Origin: Pelomonas sp047654785
GTDB lineage: Bacteria > Pseudomonadota > Gammaproteobacteria > Burkholderiales > Burkholderiaceae_C
DNA: 64,000 nt
Assembly: GCF_047654785.1 (NCBI RefSeq)
Contig: NZ_JASGKQ010000003.1
Location: 186,001 to 250,000 of the forward strand
Direction: 5' to 3'
Positions 1 through 8,675 of the stretch are shown in pieces (within the stretch, counting starts at the first letter, position 1; every line of letters starts with the position of its first letter). Made by a program: the position numbers and the translations under genes. The notes beneath the pieces are model-generated. The model worked only from the letters and a program-made list of their open reading frames with translations. It was not told where the DNA came from and did no database searches.

Positions 1-2
1 TC

Positions 3-446
3 GCCACCGAGGCCGGGCTGGAGAAGAACAGCCAGGACTTCGGCAAGACGCTGGGCAAGTGGGGCATGGGCACCGGCGCCTATGTCGTCTGGCCGGTGTT
101 CGGCCCGTCGTCGGTGCGCGACTCGCTGGCGCTGCCGGTGGACTGGCAGGCCTCGCCGGCCGTCGTCTTCGACGGCGGTGAGAAGAAGGTCGCCATCACG
201 GCGCTGAACGCCATCAACACGCGCGCCAACTTCCTGCGCGCCGGCGAGATGCTGGAAGGCATCGCGCTGGACAAATACACTTTTTACCGGGACGCCTACC
301 TGCAGCGCCGCGGCAGCTTCGACGATGATGACGACGAGATCGAGGTGCTGGGCCTGGACGGCGGCGGCACGGCCCCGGCCGCCGCGCCGGCCTCTGCCGC
401 TGCCCCCGGCCAAGCCGCCGCCCCCGCGTCCGCCGCCTCGCGGTGA
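3..446 (+). CDS. mlaA: MlaA (VacJ) outer-membrane lipoprotein, C-terminal part
   Basis: The gene is cut by the window start; the frame is open from base 3. MlaA is the outer-membrane component that removes misplaced phospholipids from the outer leaflet and hands them to periplasmic MlaC. The visible part carries the typical MlaA C-terminal pattern: a glycine-rich GKWGMGTGAYVVWPVFGPSS segment, then a NAINTRANFL-like stretch and YTFYRDAYLQRR. It ends in an acidic run (DDDDDE) and a low-complexity Ala/Pro tail. mlaC and mlaB follow on the same strand, the usual Burkholderiales order, so mlaF, mlaE and mlaD probably lie just outside the window. Confidence 0.93.
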   Translation, partial: ATEAGLEKNSQDFGKTLGKWGMGTGAYVVWPVFGPSSVRDSLALPVDWQASPAVVFDGGEKKVAITALNAINTRANFLRAGEMLEGIALDKYTFYRDAYLQRRGSFDDDDDEIEVLGLDGGGTAPAAAPASAAAPGQAAAPASAASR

Positions 447-503
447 ACCAAAACCGGGGCTGGCGCGTTGAGTGCCGGTCCCTGTTCCTCAGAAAGCGAC
501 ACC

Positions 504-1142
504 ATGACCCTGCTGACCTCCCTGCGCCGCCTGCTGGCGGTGACCACCCTCGGCCTGGGCCTCGTACACGGCGCCCAGGCGGCCACGGCCGCCGCCCCGG
601 ACCAGCTGATCCGCGAGCTGTCCGTCGAAGTCCTGAACACGGTCAAGTCCGACAAGGACATCCAGGCCGGCAACATCGCCAAGATCATCGCCCTGGTGGA
701 TGCCAAGGTGATGCCGCACATCAACTTCCAGCGCATGACGGCGTCCGCCGTCGGCCGCTTCTGGCGCCAGGCCACGCCGGAGCAGCAGCAGAAGCTGCAG
801 GCCGAGTTCAAGACCCTGCTGGTGCGCACCTATGCCGGCGCGCTGACGCAGGTGAAGGACCAGACCATCGGCCTGCGGCCGCTGCGCGCGCAGCCGACCG
901 ACACCGAGGTCGTCGTGCGCACCGAGATCCGCGGCAAGGGCGACCCCATCCAGCTCGACTACCGGCTCGAGAAGGCCGGCGAGGCGTGGAAGATCTACGA
1001 CGTCAACGTGCTCGGCATCTGGCTGGCGGACCAGTACCGCAACAGCTTCGCGCAGGAGATCGGCGCCAACGGCATCGACGGCCTGATCAAGAGCCTGGCC
1101 GACAAGAACGCCAAGGCCGGCGCGCCGGCCGCCAAGGGCTGA
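504..1142 (+). CDS. mlaC: MlaC periplasmic phospholipid-binding protein
   Basis: MlaC shuttles phospholipid between MlaA in the outer membrane and the inner-membrane MlaFEDB ATPase. The 212-residue product has an N-terminal signal peptide ending near HGAQA, then the Tol-Tol-Ttg2D fold with the conserved IDAKVMPHINF-like and RFWRQATPEQQ segments, followed by YRNSFAQEIGANGIDGLI near the end. The ATG at 504 is preferred because AGAAAG lies seven to twelve bases upstream; an in-frame TTG at 468 would add residues before the signal peptide. It sits between mlaA and mlaB in what is evidently one operon. Confidence 0.95.
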   Translation: MTLLTSLRRLLAVTTLGLGLVHGAQAATAAAPDQLIRELSVEVLNTVKSDKDIQAGNIAKIIALVDAKVMPHINFQRMTASAVGRFWRQATPEQQQKLQAEFKTLLVRTYAGALTQVKDQTIGLRPLRAQPTDTEVVVRTEIRGKGDPIQLDYRLEKAGEAWKIYDVNVLGIWLADQYRNSFAQEIGANGIDGLIKSLADKNAKAGAPAAKG

Positions 1143-1146
1143 CACC

Positions 1147-1464
1147 TTGAACAGCGGCCTGAAGCTGCCCGCGCGGCTGCGCCTGGACGGCGCCCGCGCC
1201 GCCTGGGCGCAGATGTCGCCCGCGCTGCGCGCCGAGGCCGCGCAGGTGCTGGCCGCGGCCGGCCGCGAGGTGCGGCTGTCGGCCGCCGGGCTGACGGATT
1301 TCGACTCGTCGGCGCTGAGCCTGCTGCTGTCCGCGTCGCGGCAGTGCCTGGAGCAGGGTGCCACGCTCAAGCTGCTGGACGCGCCCGAGAAGCTGCGCGA
1401 GCTGGCGCGCGTCTACGGCGTCGCGGAACTGCTGTGGCCGCCGCAGCCCGCCGTGGCGGCCTGA
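1147..1464 (+). CDS. mlaB: MlaB-like STAS-domain protein
   Basis: This is a 105-residue cytoplasmic STAS-domain protein. It is expected to bind the MlaF ATPase and support assembly and activity of the Mla phospholipid ABC transporter. The STAS core is visible as LTDFDSSALSLLLSASRQC followed by LKLLDAPEKLRELARVYGV. The chosen start is a TTG four bases after the mlaC stop codon, so the two genes are almost certainly co-transcribed. Identification rests on the weakly conserved STAS pattern plus position in the mla operon. Confidence 0.85.
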   Translation: MNSGLKLPARLRLDGARAAWAQMSPALRAEAAQVLAAAGREVRLSAAGLTDFDSSALSLLLSASRQCLEQGATLKLLDAPEKLRELARVYGVAELLWPPQPAVAA

Positions 1465-1472
1465 TCCGCTGA

Positions 1473-2339
1473 TCAGCCGGCGTAGCGCTTGGCGCGCAGG
1501 TTCTTCTTGATCTCCTGCAGCGCCGGCCGCAGGTGCGGGCCCAGCTTCAGCGCCACGCCGGTGGTCAGGATGTCCACCGCGATCAGGTGCAGCAGCCGCG
1601 ACACCATGGGGCTGTAGCGGTCGTAGTCTTCCGGGTGGTCCACCGCCAGCAGGATCTGCGCGGGGCCCAGCGCCAGCTGCGCCAGCGGCGAGGCGCTGGC
1701 CGTGATGATGATGATGGTCGCGCCCTTCTTGCGCGCGATCTCGGCGGCGTCCAGCAGGTCGCGGCTGCGGCCGGAGTTGCTGATGATGACGGCGCAGTCG
1801 CCCGGCTGCAGCATGGTGGCGCTCATCAGCTGCACATGGCCGTCGCTGGTGGCGACGGTGTTGACGCCCAGGCGGAAGAACTTGTGCTGCGCGTCCTGCG
1901 CGACGATGCCGGAGTTGCCGACGCCGTAGAACTCGATGCGCCGGCCGTGGCGGGCCGCGTCGGCCAGCGCGTCGATGGCGCGCTCGAAGGCGTGGCCGGC
2001 CGCGTCGTTGCGGTAGTGCAGCAGCGCGGCGACCGCGTTGTCCACGACCTTGACGATGACGTCGGCCGGCTTGTCGTCCTCGTCCACCGCGCGGTGCACG
2101 AAGGGCACGCCTTCGTTGACGCTGCCGGCGAGCTTGAGCTTGAAGTCCGCCAGGCCGTCGTAGCCGACGCTGCGGCAGAAGCGCACGACCGTCGGCTTGG
2201 ACACGTGCGAGCGGTCCGCCAGCTCGCTGACCGGCAGGCTGGCGAAGCTGCGCGCATCGGCCAGCAGCAGCTTGGCGACGCGCTGCTCGGCCGGCGGCAG
2301 CGCGGGCAGCGCCGCCTTCACGCGCTCCAGGATGCTCAT
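1473..2339 (-). CDS. hexR: RpiR/HexR-family transcriptional regulator of sugar metabolism
   Basis: The product has 288 residues. An N-terminal helix-turn-helix domain (residues ~1-75; VSKPTVVRFCRSVGYDGLAD is the recognition region) is followed by a SIS phosphosugar-binding domain (~115-250; FYGVGNSGIVA and IISNSGRSRDLLDAAEIAR). HexR proteins repress central carbon genes such as zwf and respond to 2-keto-3-deoxy-6-phosphogluconate. Its ATG overlaps the zwf stop as ATGA, so it is translated with zwf, consistent with autoregulation in the zwf operon. Family assignment is firm; the HexR role is inferred from context. Confidence 0.9.
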   Translation of the reverse strand: MSILERVKAALPALPPAEQRVAKLLLADARSFASLPVSELADRSHVSKPTVVRFCRSVGYDGLADFKLKLAGSVNEGVPFVHRAVDEDDKPADVIVKVVDNAVAALLHYRNDAAGHAFERAIDALADAARHGRRIEFYGVGNSGIVAQDAQHKFFRLGVNTVATSDGHVQLMSATMLQPGDCAVIISNSGRSRDLLDAAEIARKKGATIIIITASASPLAQLALGPAQILLAVDHPEDYDRYSPMVSRLLHLIAVDILTTGVALKLGPHLRPALQEIKKNLRAKRYAG

Positions 2340-3781
2340 TGCTCTTCGGCCCAGGAGAAGCCGTCGCGCGCCACCAGCGCGCTCGCAGCCGCCGGGCCCC
2401 AGGAGCCGGCGGCATAGGGCCGCGGGCCGGTCGCGTCGGCGCTCCAGGCGTTCAGGATGGGCTCCACCCAGCGCCAGGCCTGCTCCTGCTCGTCGCTGCG
2501 CACGAACAGGTTCAGCCGGCCGGCGATCGCGTCCAGCAGCAGCCGCTCGTAGGCGCCGACGCGCTGCGTGGCGAAGGCCTTGTCGAAGTCCAGGTCCAGC
2601 GACACCGGCGTCAGCTGCTCGCCCTGGCCGGTGCCCTTCTGCGCCAGCAGCTGCAGCTCCAGGCCGTCCTCGGGCTGCAGCTTGATGACCAGCCGGTTGG
2701 GTTGGCCGCCGCCGGGGAAGATCTTGTGCGGCACGGGGCGGAAGTTGACGACGATCTGCGCGTCCCGCTCGGCCAGCCGCTTGCCGGTGCGCAGGTAGAA
2801 GGGCACGCCGGCCCAGCGCCAGTTGTTGACCTCGGTGCGCAGCGCGACGAAGGTCTCGCAGCGGCTCTCGGGCGGCACCTTCACCTCGTCCAGGTAGCCC
2901 GGCACGGCCGCGCCGTCGATGCTGCCGGCGCGGTACTGGCCGCGCACCACGTCGCGCGCCACGCTCTCGGCCGTGAAGGGCTTCAGCGAGCGCAGCACCT
3001 TGAGCTTCTCGTCGCGGATGGCGTCGGCGTCGTTGGCCGGGGGCGGCTCCATCGCGATCATCGTCAGCAGCTGCAGCGCATGGTTCTGGATCATGTCGCG
3101 CAGCGCGCCGGTGCCGTCGTAGAAGGCGCCGCGCGTGCCCACGCCCAGGCGCTCGGCCAGCGTGATCTGGATGTTGGCGATGCTCTCGCGCCGCCACAGC
3201 GGCTCGAACAGCGCATTGCCGAAGCGCAGCGCCATCAGGTTCTGCACCGAGGGCTTGCCGAGGTAGTGGTCGATGCGGAAGGCCTGGGCCTCGGCGAACA
3301 CGGCGCGCACCGCGCGGTTGATCTCCTGCGCGCTGGCCAGGTCGTGGCCCAGCGGCTTCTCCAGCACCACGCGCACCTTGTCGTGGTTCAGGCCCACGGC
3401 GCCCAGCTGCTGGCAGATGCCGGTGAACAGGTGCGGGCTGGTGGCCAGGTAGAGCACCACGGTGTCGGCGTTGCGCGCGTCCAGCCAGTCCTTCAGGCCC
3501 TGGTAGTGATCGGGCTGGGACAGGTCCATGCGCTTGTAGTGCAGCAGCGCCGCGAAGCGCTCGAACTCCTCGTCGCTGGGCCGCTTGGCGCCGTCCACCT
3601 CGCGGAAGCGCTCCTTCAGCCACTCGCGGTAGCGCTCGTCGGACTGGTCGTCGCGCGCGACGGCGAGAATGCGGCCGCCCTCGGGCAGCTTGCCGTGCCG
3701 GAAGGCCTGGAACAGCGCGGGCATGAGCTTGCGCCACGTCAGGTCGCCGGTGCCGCCAAAGAACACGAGATCGAAGGACAT
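2336..3781 (-). CDS. zwf: Glucose-6-phosphate 1-dehydrogenase
   Basis: This enzyme oxidises glucose 6-phosphate to 6-phosphogluconolactone with NAD(P)+ and feeds the Entner-Doudoroff and pentose phosphate routes. The product has 481 residues, close to the family norm. The nucleotide-binding motif GGTGDLTWRKLMPAL is at residues ~9-23, and the substrate-binding active site RIDHYLGKPSVQNLMALRF at ~168-187 contains the catalytic His. hexR follows with a 4-base overlap. tal and pgi run divergently from the same intergenic region, so all four genes could be controlled together. Confidence 0.97.
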   Translation of the reverse strand: MSFDLVFFGGTGDLTWRKLMPALFQAFRHGKLPEGGRILAVARDDQSDERYREWLKERFREVDGAKRPSDEEFERFAALLHYKRMDLSQPDHYQGLKDWLDARNADTVVLYLATSPHLFTGICQQLGAVGLNHDKVRVVLEKPLGHDLASAQEINRAVRAVFAEAQAFRIDHYLGKPSVQNLMALRFGNALFEPLWRRESIANIQITLAERLGVGTRGAFYDGTGALRDMIQNHALQLLTMIAMEPPPANDADAIRDEKLKVLRSLKPFTAESVARDVVRGQYRAGSIDGAAVPGYLDEVKVPPESRCETFVALRTEVNNWRWAGVPFYLRTGKRLAERDAQIVVNFRPVPHKIFPGGGQPNRLVIKLQPEDGLELQLLAQKGTGQGEQLTPVSLDLDFDKAFATQRVGAYERLLLDAIAGRLNLFVRSDEQEQAWRWVEPILNAWSADATGPRPYAAGSWGPAAASALVARDGFSWAEEQ

Positions 3782-3828
3782 CTGCGGGGTCTCCCAGCCG
3801 GCGCTCCCAGCGGAGCGGCAGCCGTTGT

Positions 3829-3841
3829 GTAACTAAGTTTC
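3829..3841. promoter_or_regulatory. Candidate palindromic operator between zwf and tal
   Basis: The 123-bp zwf/tal intergenic region holds GTAACTAAGTTTC, an interrupted palindrome with one mismatch, at 3829-3841. A related GAAA..TTTC arrangement follows just downstream. The neighbouring RpiR/HexR-type regulator makes this a reasonable binding site for it. It is assigned by symmetry and position only. Confidence 0.35.
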
Positions 3842-3904
3842 GTGAAATACTATGCAGCAGTTTCTTCACCGGGTCAATCCGCCTGGCCCGAACACGGACC
3901 GCCC

Positions 3905-4846
3905 ATGAACCAACTCGACCAGCTCAAAGCCGTGACCACCGTGGTGGCCGATACCGGCAACTTCCTGCAGCTCGCGCAGTTCGCGCCGCGCGACGCGACG
4001 ACCAACCCGTCGCTGATCCTGAAGGCCGTGCAGTCGCCCGACTACGCGCCGCTGCTGAAGGAGACCGTCGCGGCCCACCGCGGCCGGCCGCTGGACGAGA
4101 TCGTGGACCAGGTGCTGGTGCGTTTCGGCCTGGAGATCCTGAAGGTGGTGCCGGGCCGTGTGTCCACCGAGGTGGATGCGCGCCTGTCCTTCGACAAGCC
4201 CGCGTCGCTGGCGCGCGCGCGCCGCCTGATCGCGCTGTACGAGGCCGCCGGCATCCCGCGCGGGCGGGTGCTGATCAAGCTGGCCGCCACCTGGGAAGGC
4301 ATCCAGGCCGCCGCCGAGCTGGAGCGCGAGGGCATCCACTGCAACCTGACGCTGCTGTTCGCGTTCTGCCAGGCGGTGGCCTGCGGCGCGGCCGGGGTGC
4401 GGCTGATCTCGCCCTTCGTCGGCCGCATCTACGACTGGTACAAGAAGGCCGCCGGCCCCGCCTGGGACGAGGCCGCGATGGCCGGCGTGAACGACCCCGG
4501 CGTGAAGTCGGTGACGCAGATCTACGGCTACTTCAAGCAGCACGGCATCCCGACCGAGGTGATGGGCGCGAGCTTCCGCAACATCGGCCAGATCCAGGCG
4601 CTGGCCGGCTGCGACCTGCTGACCATCAGCCCCGACCTGCTGGCGCAGCTGCAGGCCACCGACGCGGTGCTGGAGCGCGTGCTGGACCCGGCCAAGGCGC
4701 CGGCGATGCCGGCCGTGCAGCTGGACGAGGCCGGCTTCCGCTTCGCGCTCAACGAGGACGCGATGGCCACCGAGAAGCTGGCCGAGGGCATCCGGTTGTT
4801 CGCCGTCGACGCCGGCAAGCTCGACCGCCTGATCCAGGAGGCCTGA
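3905..4846 (+). CDS. tal: Transaldolase
   Basis: Transaldolase transfers a dihydroxyacetone unit between sedoheptulose 7-phosphate and glyceraldehyde 3-phosphate in the non-oxidative pentose phosphate pathway. The 313-residue protein shows the class I transaldolase hallmarks: DATTNPSLILKA near residue 30, the Schiff-base lysine in RVLIKLAATWEGIQAA near residue 127, and NLTLLFAFCQAVACGAAG. The ATG at 3905 matches the usual N terminus (MNQLDQLK); an upstream in-frame ATG at 3842 would add 21 non-conserved residues. pgi starts two bases after the stop region. Confidence 0.96.
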   Translation: MNQLDQLKAVTTVVADTGNFLQLAQFAPRDATTNPSLILKAVQSPDYAPLLKETVAAHRGRPLDEIVDQVLVRFGLEILKVVPGRVSTEVDARLSFDKPASLARARRLIALYEAAGIPRGRVLIKLAATWEGIQAAAELEREGIHCNLTLLFAFCQAVACGAAGVRLISPFVGRIYDWYKKAAGPAWDEAAMAGVNDPGVKSVTQIYGYFKQHGIPTEVMGASFRNIGQIQALAGCDLLTISPDLLAQLQATDAVLERVLDPAKAPAMPAVQLDEAGFRFALNEDAMATEKLAEGIRLFAVDAGKLDRLIQEA

Positions 4847-4848
4847 GC

Positions 4849-6462
4849 ATGCGCTGCGACCAGTCTCCCGCCTGGGCCGCGCTGCAGGCGCACTACGCCG
4901 CGAGCGGCCGGGGCTTCGACCTCCGCGAGGCCTTCGCGGCCGACGCCGGGCGCTTCGCGGCGCTGTCCTTCGAGGCGCCCGAGGTGTTCGCCGACCTGTC
5001 CAAGAACCGCGTCGACGCGGCCACGCTCGCGCTGCTGCTGACGCTGGCGCGCGACTGCGGCCTGGAAGCCCGCCGCGACGCGCTGCTGCGCGGCGACCCG
5101 GTCAACACCACCGAGGGCCGCGCGGTACTGCACACCGCGCTGCGGGCGCCGGCCGGCAGCGGCGCGCCGTTCAACGCCGAGGTGCAGGCCGCGCTGGACG
5201 CGATGCTGGCCTTCGCCGAGGGCGTGCGCCGGGGCGAGCGCGGCGCGATCACCGACGTGGTCCACATCGGCATCGGCGGCAGCGACCTGGGCCCGGCCAT
5301 GGTGGTGCAGGCGCTGCAGGCCTTCGGCCGCCGCGACCTGCGGCTGCACTTCGTCTCCAACGTCGATGGCCACGACATCGCGCCGGTGCTGGCGGGCCTG
5401 GATGCGGCAAGCACGCTGTTCGTCATCGCCTCCAAGACCTTCACGACGCAGGAGACGCTGGCCAACGCACAGGCCGCCAAGGCCTGGTTCCTGGCCGCGG
5501 GCGGCACGGACGTGGCGCGCCACTTCGTCGCCACCAGCAGCAACACGGCGGCGGCCGCGGCCTTCGGCATCGACACCGCGTTCGGCTTCTGGGACTGGGT
5601 GGGCGGCCGCTACTCGCTGTGGTCGGTCATCGGCCTGCCGATCGCGATCGCCATCGGCGCCGACCACTTCCGCGCGCTGCTGGCCGGCGCGCATGCGATG
5701 GACCGGCACTTCGCGTCCACGCCGCTGGCGCAGAACCTGCCGGTGCTGCTGGGCCTGATCGACGTCTGGTACCGCAACTTCCACGGCTTCACCAGCCGCA
5801 GCGTCGCGCCCTACCACCAGGGCCTGCGCCGGCTGCCGGCCTACCTGCAGCAGCTGGAGATGGAGAGCAACGGCAAGGGCGTGGACCTGGACGGCAACCC
5901 GCTGCCGTTCGGCACCTCGCCGATCGTCTGGGGCGAGGCCGGCACCAACGGCCAGCACGCCTATTTCCAGATGCTGCACCAGGGCACGGACGTGATCCCG
6001 GTCGAGTTCATCGCCGTCAAGCGCCCCCAGCACGGCGCCAGCGGCGAACTGGCCGCGAAGCTGGCCGACCAGCACCGCAAGCTGCTCGCCAACTGCCTGG
6101 CGCAGAGCCAGGCGCTGATGCAGGGCAAGACGGCCGCCGAGGCGCTGGCGGAGACGGCGCCCACCGCGTCCGCCACGCTGGACCGCGAGGTGCTGGCCCG
6201 GCACCGCAGCTTCCCCGGCAACCGCCCGAGCACGACGCTGCTGCTGGGCGCGCTGACGCCGCGCTCGCTGGGCGCGCTGATCGCGCTGTACGAGCACCGC
6301 GTGTTCGTCACCGGCGCGCTGTGGGGCATCAACAGCTTCGACCAGTGGGGCGTCGAGCTGGGCAAGGCGCTGTGCAACCAGCTGCTGCCGCGCCTGGAGC
6401 GCGGCGACACGGCCGGGCTGGACGGCTCCACCGCCGGCCTGCTGGCGCGGCTGGCGGCATGA
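4849..6462 (+). CDS. pgi: Glucose-6-phosphate isomerase
   Basis: This enzyme interconverts glucose 6-phosphate and fructose 6-phosphate. The 537-residue product has the phosphate-binding IGIGGSDLGPAMV region, FVSNVDGHDI, the SKTFTTQET motif, catalytic Glu in MESNGKGVD, GTNGQHAYFQMLHQG with the catalytic His, and the C-terminal INSFDQWGVELGK lysine motif. It follows tal at once and overlaps the next gene by four bases, so tal-pgi-HAD form one transcription unit. Confidence 0.97.
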   Translation: MRCDQSPAWAALQAHYAASGRGFDLREAFAADAGRFAALSFEAPEVFADLSKNRVDAATLALLLTLARDCGLEARRDALLRGDPVNTTEGRAVLHTALRAPAGSGAPFNAEVQAALDAMLAFAEGVRRGERGAITDVVHIGIGGSDLGPAMVVQALQAFGRRDLRLHFVSNVDGHDIAPVLAGLDAASTLFVIASKTFTTQETLANAQAAKAWFLAAGGTDVARHFVATSSNTAAAAAFGIDTAFGFWDWVGGRYSLWSVIGLPIAIAIGADHFRALLAGAHAMDRHFASTPLAQNLPVLLGLIDVWYRNFHGFTSRSVAPYHQGLRRLPAYLQQLEMESNGKGVDLDGNPLPFGTSPIVWGEAGTNGQHAYFQMLHQGTDVIPVEFIAVKRPQHGASGELAAKLADQHRKLLANCLAQSQALMQGKTAAEALAETAPTASATLDREVLARHRSFPGNRPSTTLLLGALTPRSLGALIALYEHRVFVTGALWGINSFDQWGVELGKALCNQLLPRLERGDTAGLDGSTAGLLARLAA

Positions 6463-7079
6463 GGGTCGTCTTCGACTTCGGCGGCGTGCTGTTCCGCTGG
6501 CACCCGGCCAGCTTCCTCGCGCGCGTCTGGCCGCACCGCGTGCCCGATGCGCAGGCCGGCGAGGCGGTGGCGCGCGAGTTCTTCCAGAACTACGGCGGCG
6601 ACTGGGGCGCCTTCGACCAGGGGCTGATCGGCATGGCCGAGACGCTGGACCGCATCGCCGCGCGCACCGGCTGGCCGCGCCACGAGGTGCAGCAGGTGGC
6701 CGACGCGGTGCCCGGCGAGCTGGCCCTGCGCACCGACACGGTGGCGCTGATCGAGGCGCTGCGCGCCGCCGGGCGCCGGCTGCACTACCTCTCCAACATG
6801 CCCGAGCCCTATGCCGACCACCTGGAGCGCAGCTTCCCGCTGCAGCGCTGGTTCGACGGCGGCGTGTTCTCGGGCCGGGTCAAGCAGAGCAAGCCCGGCG
6901 CGGCGATCTACGAGCTGGCCGCGCGGCAGTTCGGCGCGCGGCCCGAGGAGCTGCTGTTCCTGGACGACCACCCGGCCAACGTCGAGGCGGCCCGGGCGCT
7001 GGGCTGGCAGGCCCTGCTGTTCACCGATGCCGCGGGCGCGCGGCGGGAGCTGGTGGCGCGCGGCTTGCTCAGTGCATGA
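6459..7079 (+). CDS. HAD-family hydrolase (YihX-like sugar phosphatase candidate)
   Basis: The 206-residue HAD-superfamily protein has all core motifs: motif I FDFGGVLF at the N terminus (the second aspartate of DxD-type phosphatases is replaced by Gly), motif II LSNMPEP, a conserved Lys in KQSKPGAAIYE, and motif III/IV FLDDHPANVEAA. This layout is typical of the HAD-IA group that contains YihX, an alpha-D-glucose 1-phosphate phosphatase. The ATGA overlap with pgi suggests a sugar-phosphate substrate, but that is inference. Confidence 0.8.
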   Translation: MRVVFDFGGVLFRWHPASFLARVWPHRVPDAQAGEAVAREFFQNYGGDWGAFDQGLIGMAETLDRIAARTGWPRHEVQQVADAVPGELALRTDTVALIEALRAAGRRLHYLSNMPEPYADHLERSFPLQRWFDGGVFSGRVKQSKPGAAIYELAARQFGARPEELLFLDDHPANVEAARALGWQALLFTDAAGARRELVARGLLSA

Positions 7080-7293
7080 GCTGACCGGGCTCGGGCTGCT
7101 CGTCCGGGTCCTGCGGCGGCGTGGCCGGCACGCGGAAGCTCTCGCTGGCCCAGGCGCCCAGGTCGATCTGCCGGCAGCGCTCGCTGCAGAACGGCCGCCA
7201 CTGGTTGCGGGGCGCGAACACGCTGTCGCCGCCGCACTGCGGGCAGCGCACCAGGCGCTCGCCCTGCGCATTGGTCTTCATGCCCGCGCTCAT
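7069..7293 (-). CDS. yacG: YacG, zinc-binding DNA gyrase inhibitor protein
   Basis: This is a 74-residue zinc-finger protein with the diagnostic C-x2-C-x15-C-x3-C arrangement (CPQC near residue 19, CSERC near 38) and the CRQIDLGAWASE segment that follows it in YacG proteins. YacG binds GyrB and inhibits gyrase in E. coli. The start at 7293 gives an ATGA overlap with the zapD stop, which favours it over the in-frame ATG six bases upstream. Its 3' end overlaps the convergent HAD gene by about 10 bases. Confidence 0.92.
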   Translation of the reverse strand: MSAGMKTNAQGERLVRCPQCGGDSVFAPRNQWRPFCSERCRQIDLGAWASESFRVPATPPQDPDEQPEPGQLMH

Positions 7294-8045
7294 GTGCACA
7301 GCGTCAGCTCGAAGCTGGCGTCTTCCGGGGCGAGCTTGAGCCGGCCTTCCTCGTCCTGGCGCATCAGGCGGATGGCCACCAGCAGCCGGTGGCCGGAGAT
7401 CTCCGGGATCAGGCCCAGGCTGGGGTCGATGCGCATGCGCAGCAGCTGGTAGACGCGGCCGGCCGGCAGGCTCTGCTGGAACTGGCCCGCCGTGGCGGCG
7501 ACCTTGTGCGGGCTACCGGTGTCGCGCAGCAGCCCCAGCAGCACCTGCAGGGCCTCGGCCATGGGCATCAGCGTCTGGGTCCAGCCCATCAGATCCTTGC
7601 GGCGGCGCACCGGCAGCAGCTGCTGCCAGTGGTAGTAGGCCGGCAGGTCGAACTCGCAGGTGCCGCCCGGGATGCCGATGCGGCTGCGGATGCTCATCAG
7701 CCAGTCGTTGCCGGTCAGCGCCGCGCCGGTCTTGCCGCTGAGCGCGTTGAGCCGCTGGAAGGCGCCGTCGATGCGGGCGATGACCTCGTCCAGCCGGCTC
7801 TCGTCCAGGCCCGGGCTGCCGCGGTAGCCGTTGAACTGCGCCTTGTGCTTGTCCAGTTCCTTCAGCAGGTCGCTCTTCAGGTCGGCGCGCGACGCGACGT
7901 CGAGGATCTCGAACAGCGTGACCAGCGCGAAATGGTGGTCCAGCGCGGTCTCGCGCGCCATCAGCGCGCCAAGGCGGTCGAACAGGTGTTCGAGGCGCAG
8001 CATCGTGCGGATGCTCTCGTTGAACGGGTACTCGTACAGGACCAC
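7290..8045 (-). CDS. zapD: ZapD, FtsZ-bundling cell division protein
   Basis: This 251-residue cytoplasmic protein cross-links FtsZ filaments in the division ring. The N terminus MVLYEYPFNESIRTMLRLEH is characteristic of ZapD (formerly YacF), as are the WQQLLPVRRRKDL segment and the C-terminal ISGHRLLVAIRLM. It is translationally coupled to yacG and lies 14 bases after coaE, matching the coaE-zapD-yacG order seen in many proteobacteria. Confidence 0.95.
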   Translation of the reverse strand: MVLYEYPFNESIRTMLRLEHLFDRLGALMARETALDHHFALVTLFEILDVASRADLKSDLLKELDKHKAQFNGYRGSPGLDESRLDEVIARIDGAFQRLNALSGKTGAALTGNDWLMSIRSRIGIPGGTCEFDLPAYYHWQQLLPVRRRKDLMGWTQTLMPMAEALQVLLGLLRDTGSPHKVAATAGQFQQSLPAGRVYQLLRMRIDPSLGLIPEISGHRLLVAIRLMRQDEEGRLKLAPEDASFELTLCT

Positions 8046-8059
8046 GGCGCAGGCTTCAG

Positions 8060-8674
8060 TCAGGGCATGGCCATTGTTTCACAGCCCCAGCGTGCGGCCA
8101 GGCTGAGCGCCTCGTTCCTGAGCGCGGCCAGCGGCAGGCCGTCGTTGAAGATGACGGCGTCGGCGGCGGCGCGGCGCGCCTCGCGCGTGGCCTGCGCGGC
8201 CAGCACGCCGGCGATGCGCTCGCGCGTCCAGCCCGGGCGGCGCAGCACGCGCTCGACCTGCGTGCCGGCCGCGCAGTCGACCACGAGCACGCGCGCCAGG
8301 CGGGCCCGCCAGCGGCCGGACTCGACGAGCAGCGGCACGTCCAGCACCACCAGCGGCGCGCGGGCGGCATCGGCGGCATCCGCCTCGGCCAACGCCTGCG
8401 CGGTGATCAGCGGGTGCAGGATGGCTTCGAGCCGCCGCTTGGCGCCGGCGTCCGAGAAGGCGAGGGCGCGCATGCGGTCGCGGTCCAGCGCGCCATCGGG
8501 TGTGACGAAATCGGCGCCGAACTGCTCGCGGATGGCCGGCATGGCCGCGCCGCCGGGCAGCGTCAGCGCGCGGGAGATCGCGTCGGTGTCGACGATGGCG
8601 GCGCCGGCCTCGCGCAGGAAGCCGGCGACCGTGCTCTTGCCGCTGCCGATGCCGCCGGTCAGGCCGATGCGCAT
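8060..8674 (-). CDS. coaE: Dephospho-CoA kinase
   Basis: CoaE phosphorylates the 3'-hydroxyl of dephospho-CoA in the last step of coenzyme A synthesis. The 204-residue protein begins with a P-loop (GLTGGIGSGKSTVAG) and has the DTDAISRALTLPGG substrate region and the lid segment VVLDVPLLVESG, as in all CoaE proteins. It sits one base from the end of pilD, so pilB-pilC-pilD-coaE-zapD-yacG look like one long transcription unit. Confidence 0.96.
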   Translation of the reverse strand: MRIGLTGGIGSGKSTVAGFLREAGAAIVDTDAISRALTLPGGAAMPAIREQFGADFVTPDGALDRDRMRALAFSDAGAKRRLEAILHPLITAQALAEADAADAARAPLVVLDVPLLVESGRWRARLARVLVVDCAAGTQVERVLRRPGWTRERIAGVLAAQATREARRAAADAVIFNDGLPLAALRNEALSLAARWGCETMAMP

Positions 8675-8675
8675 C

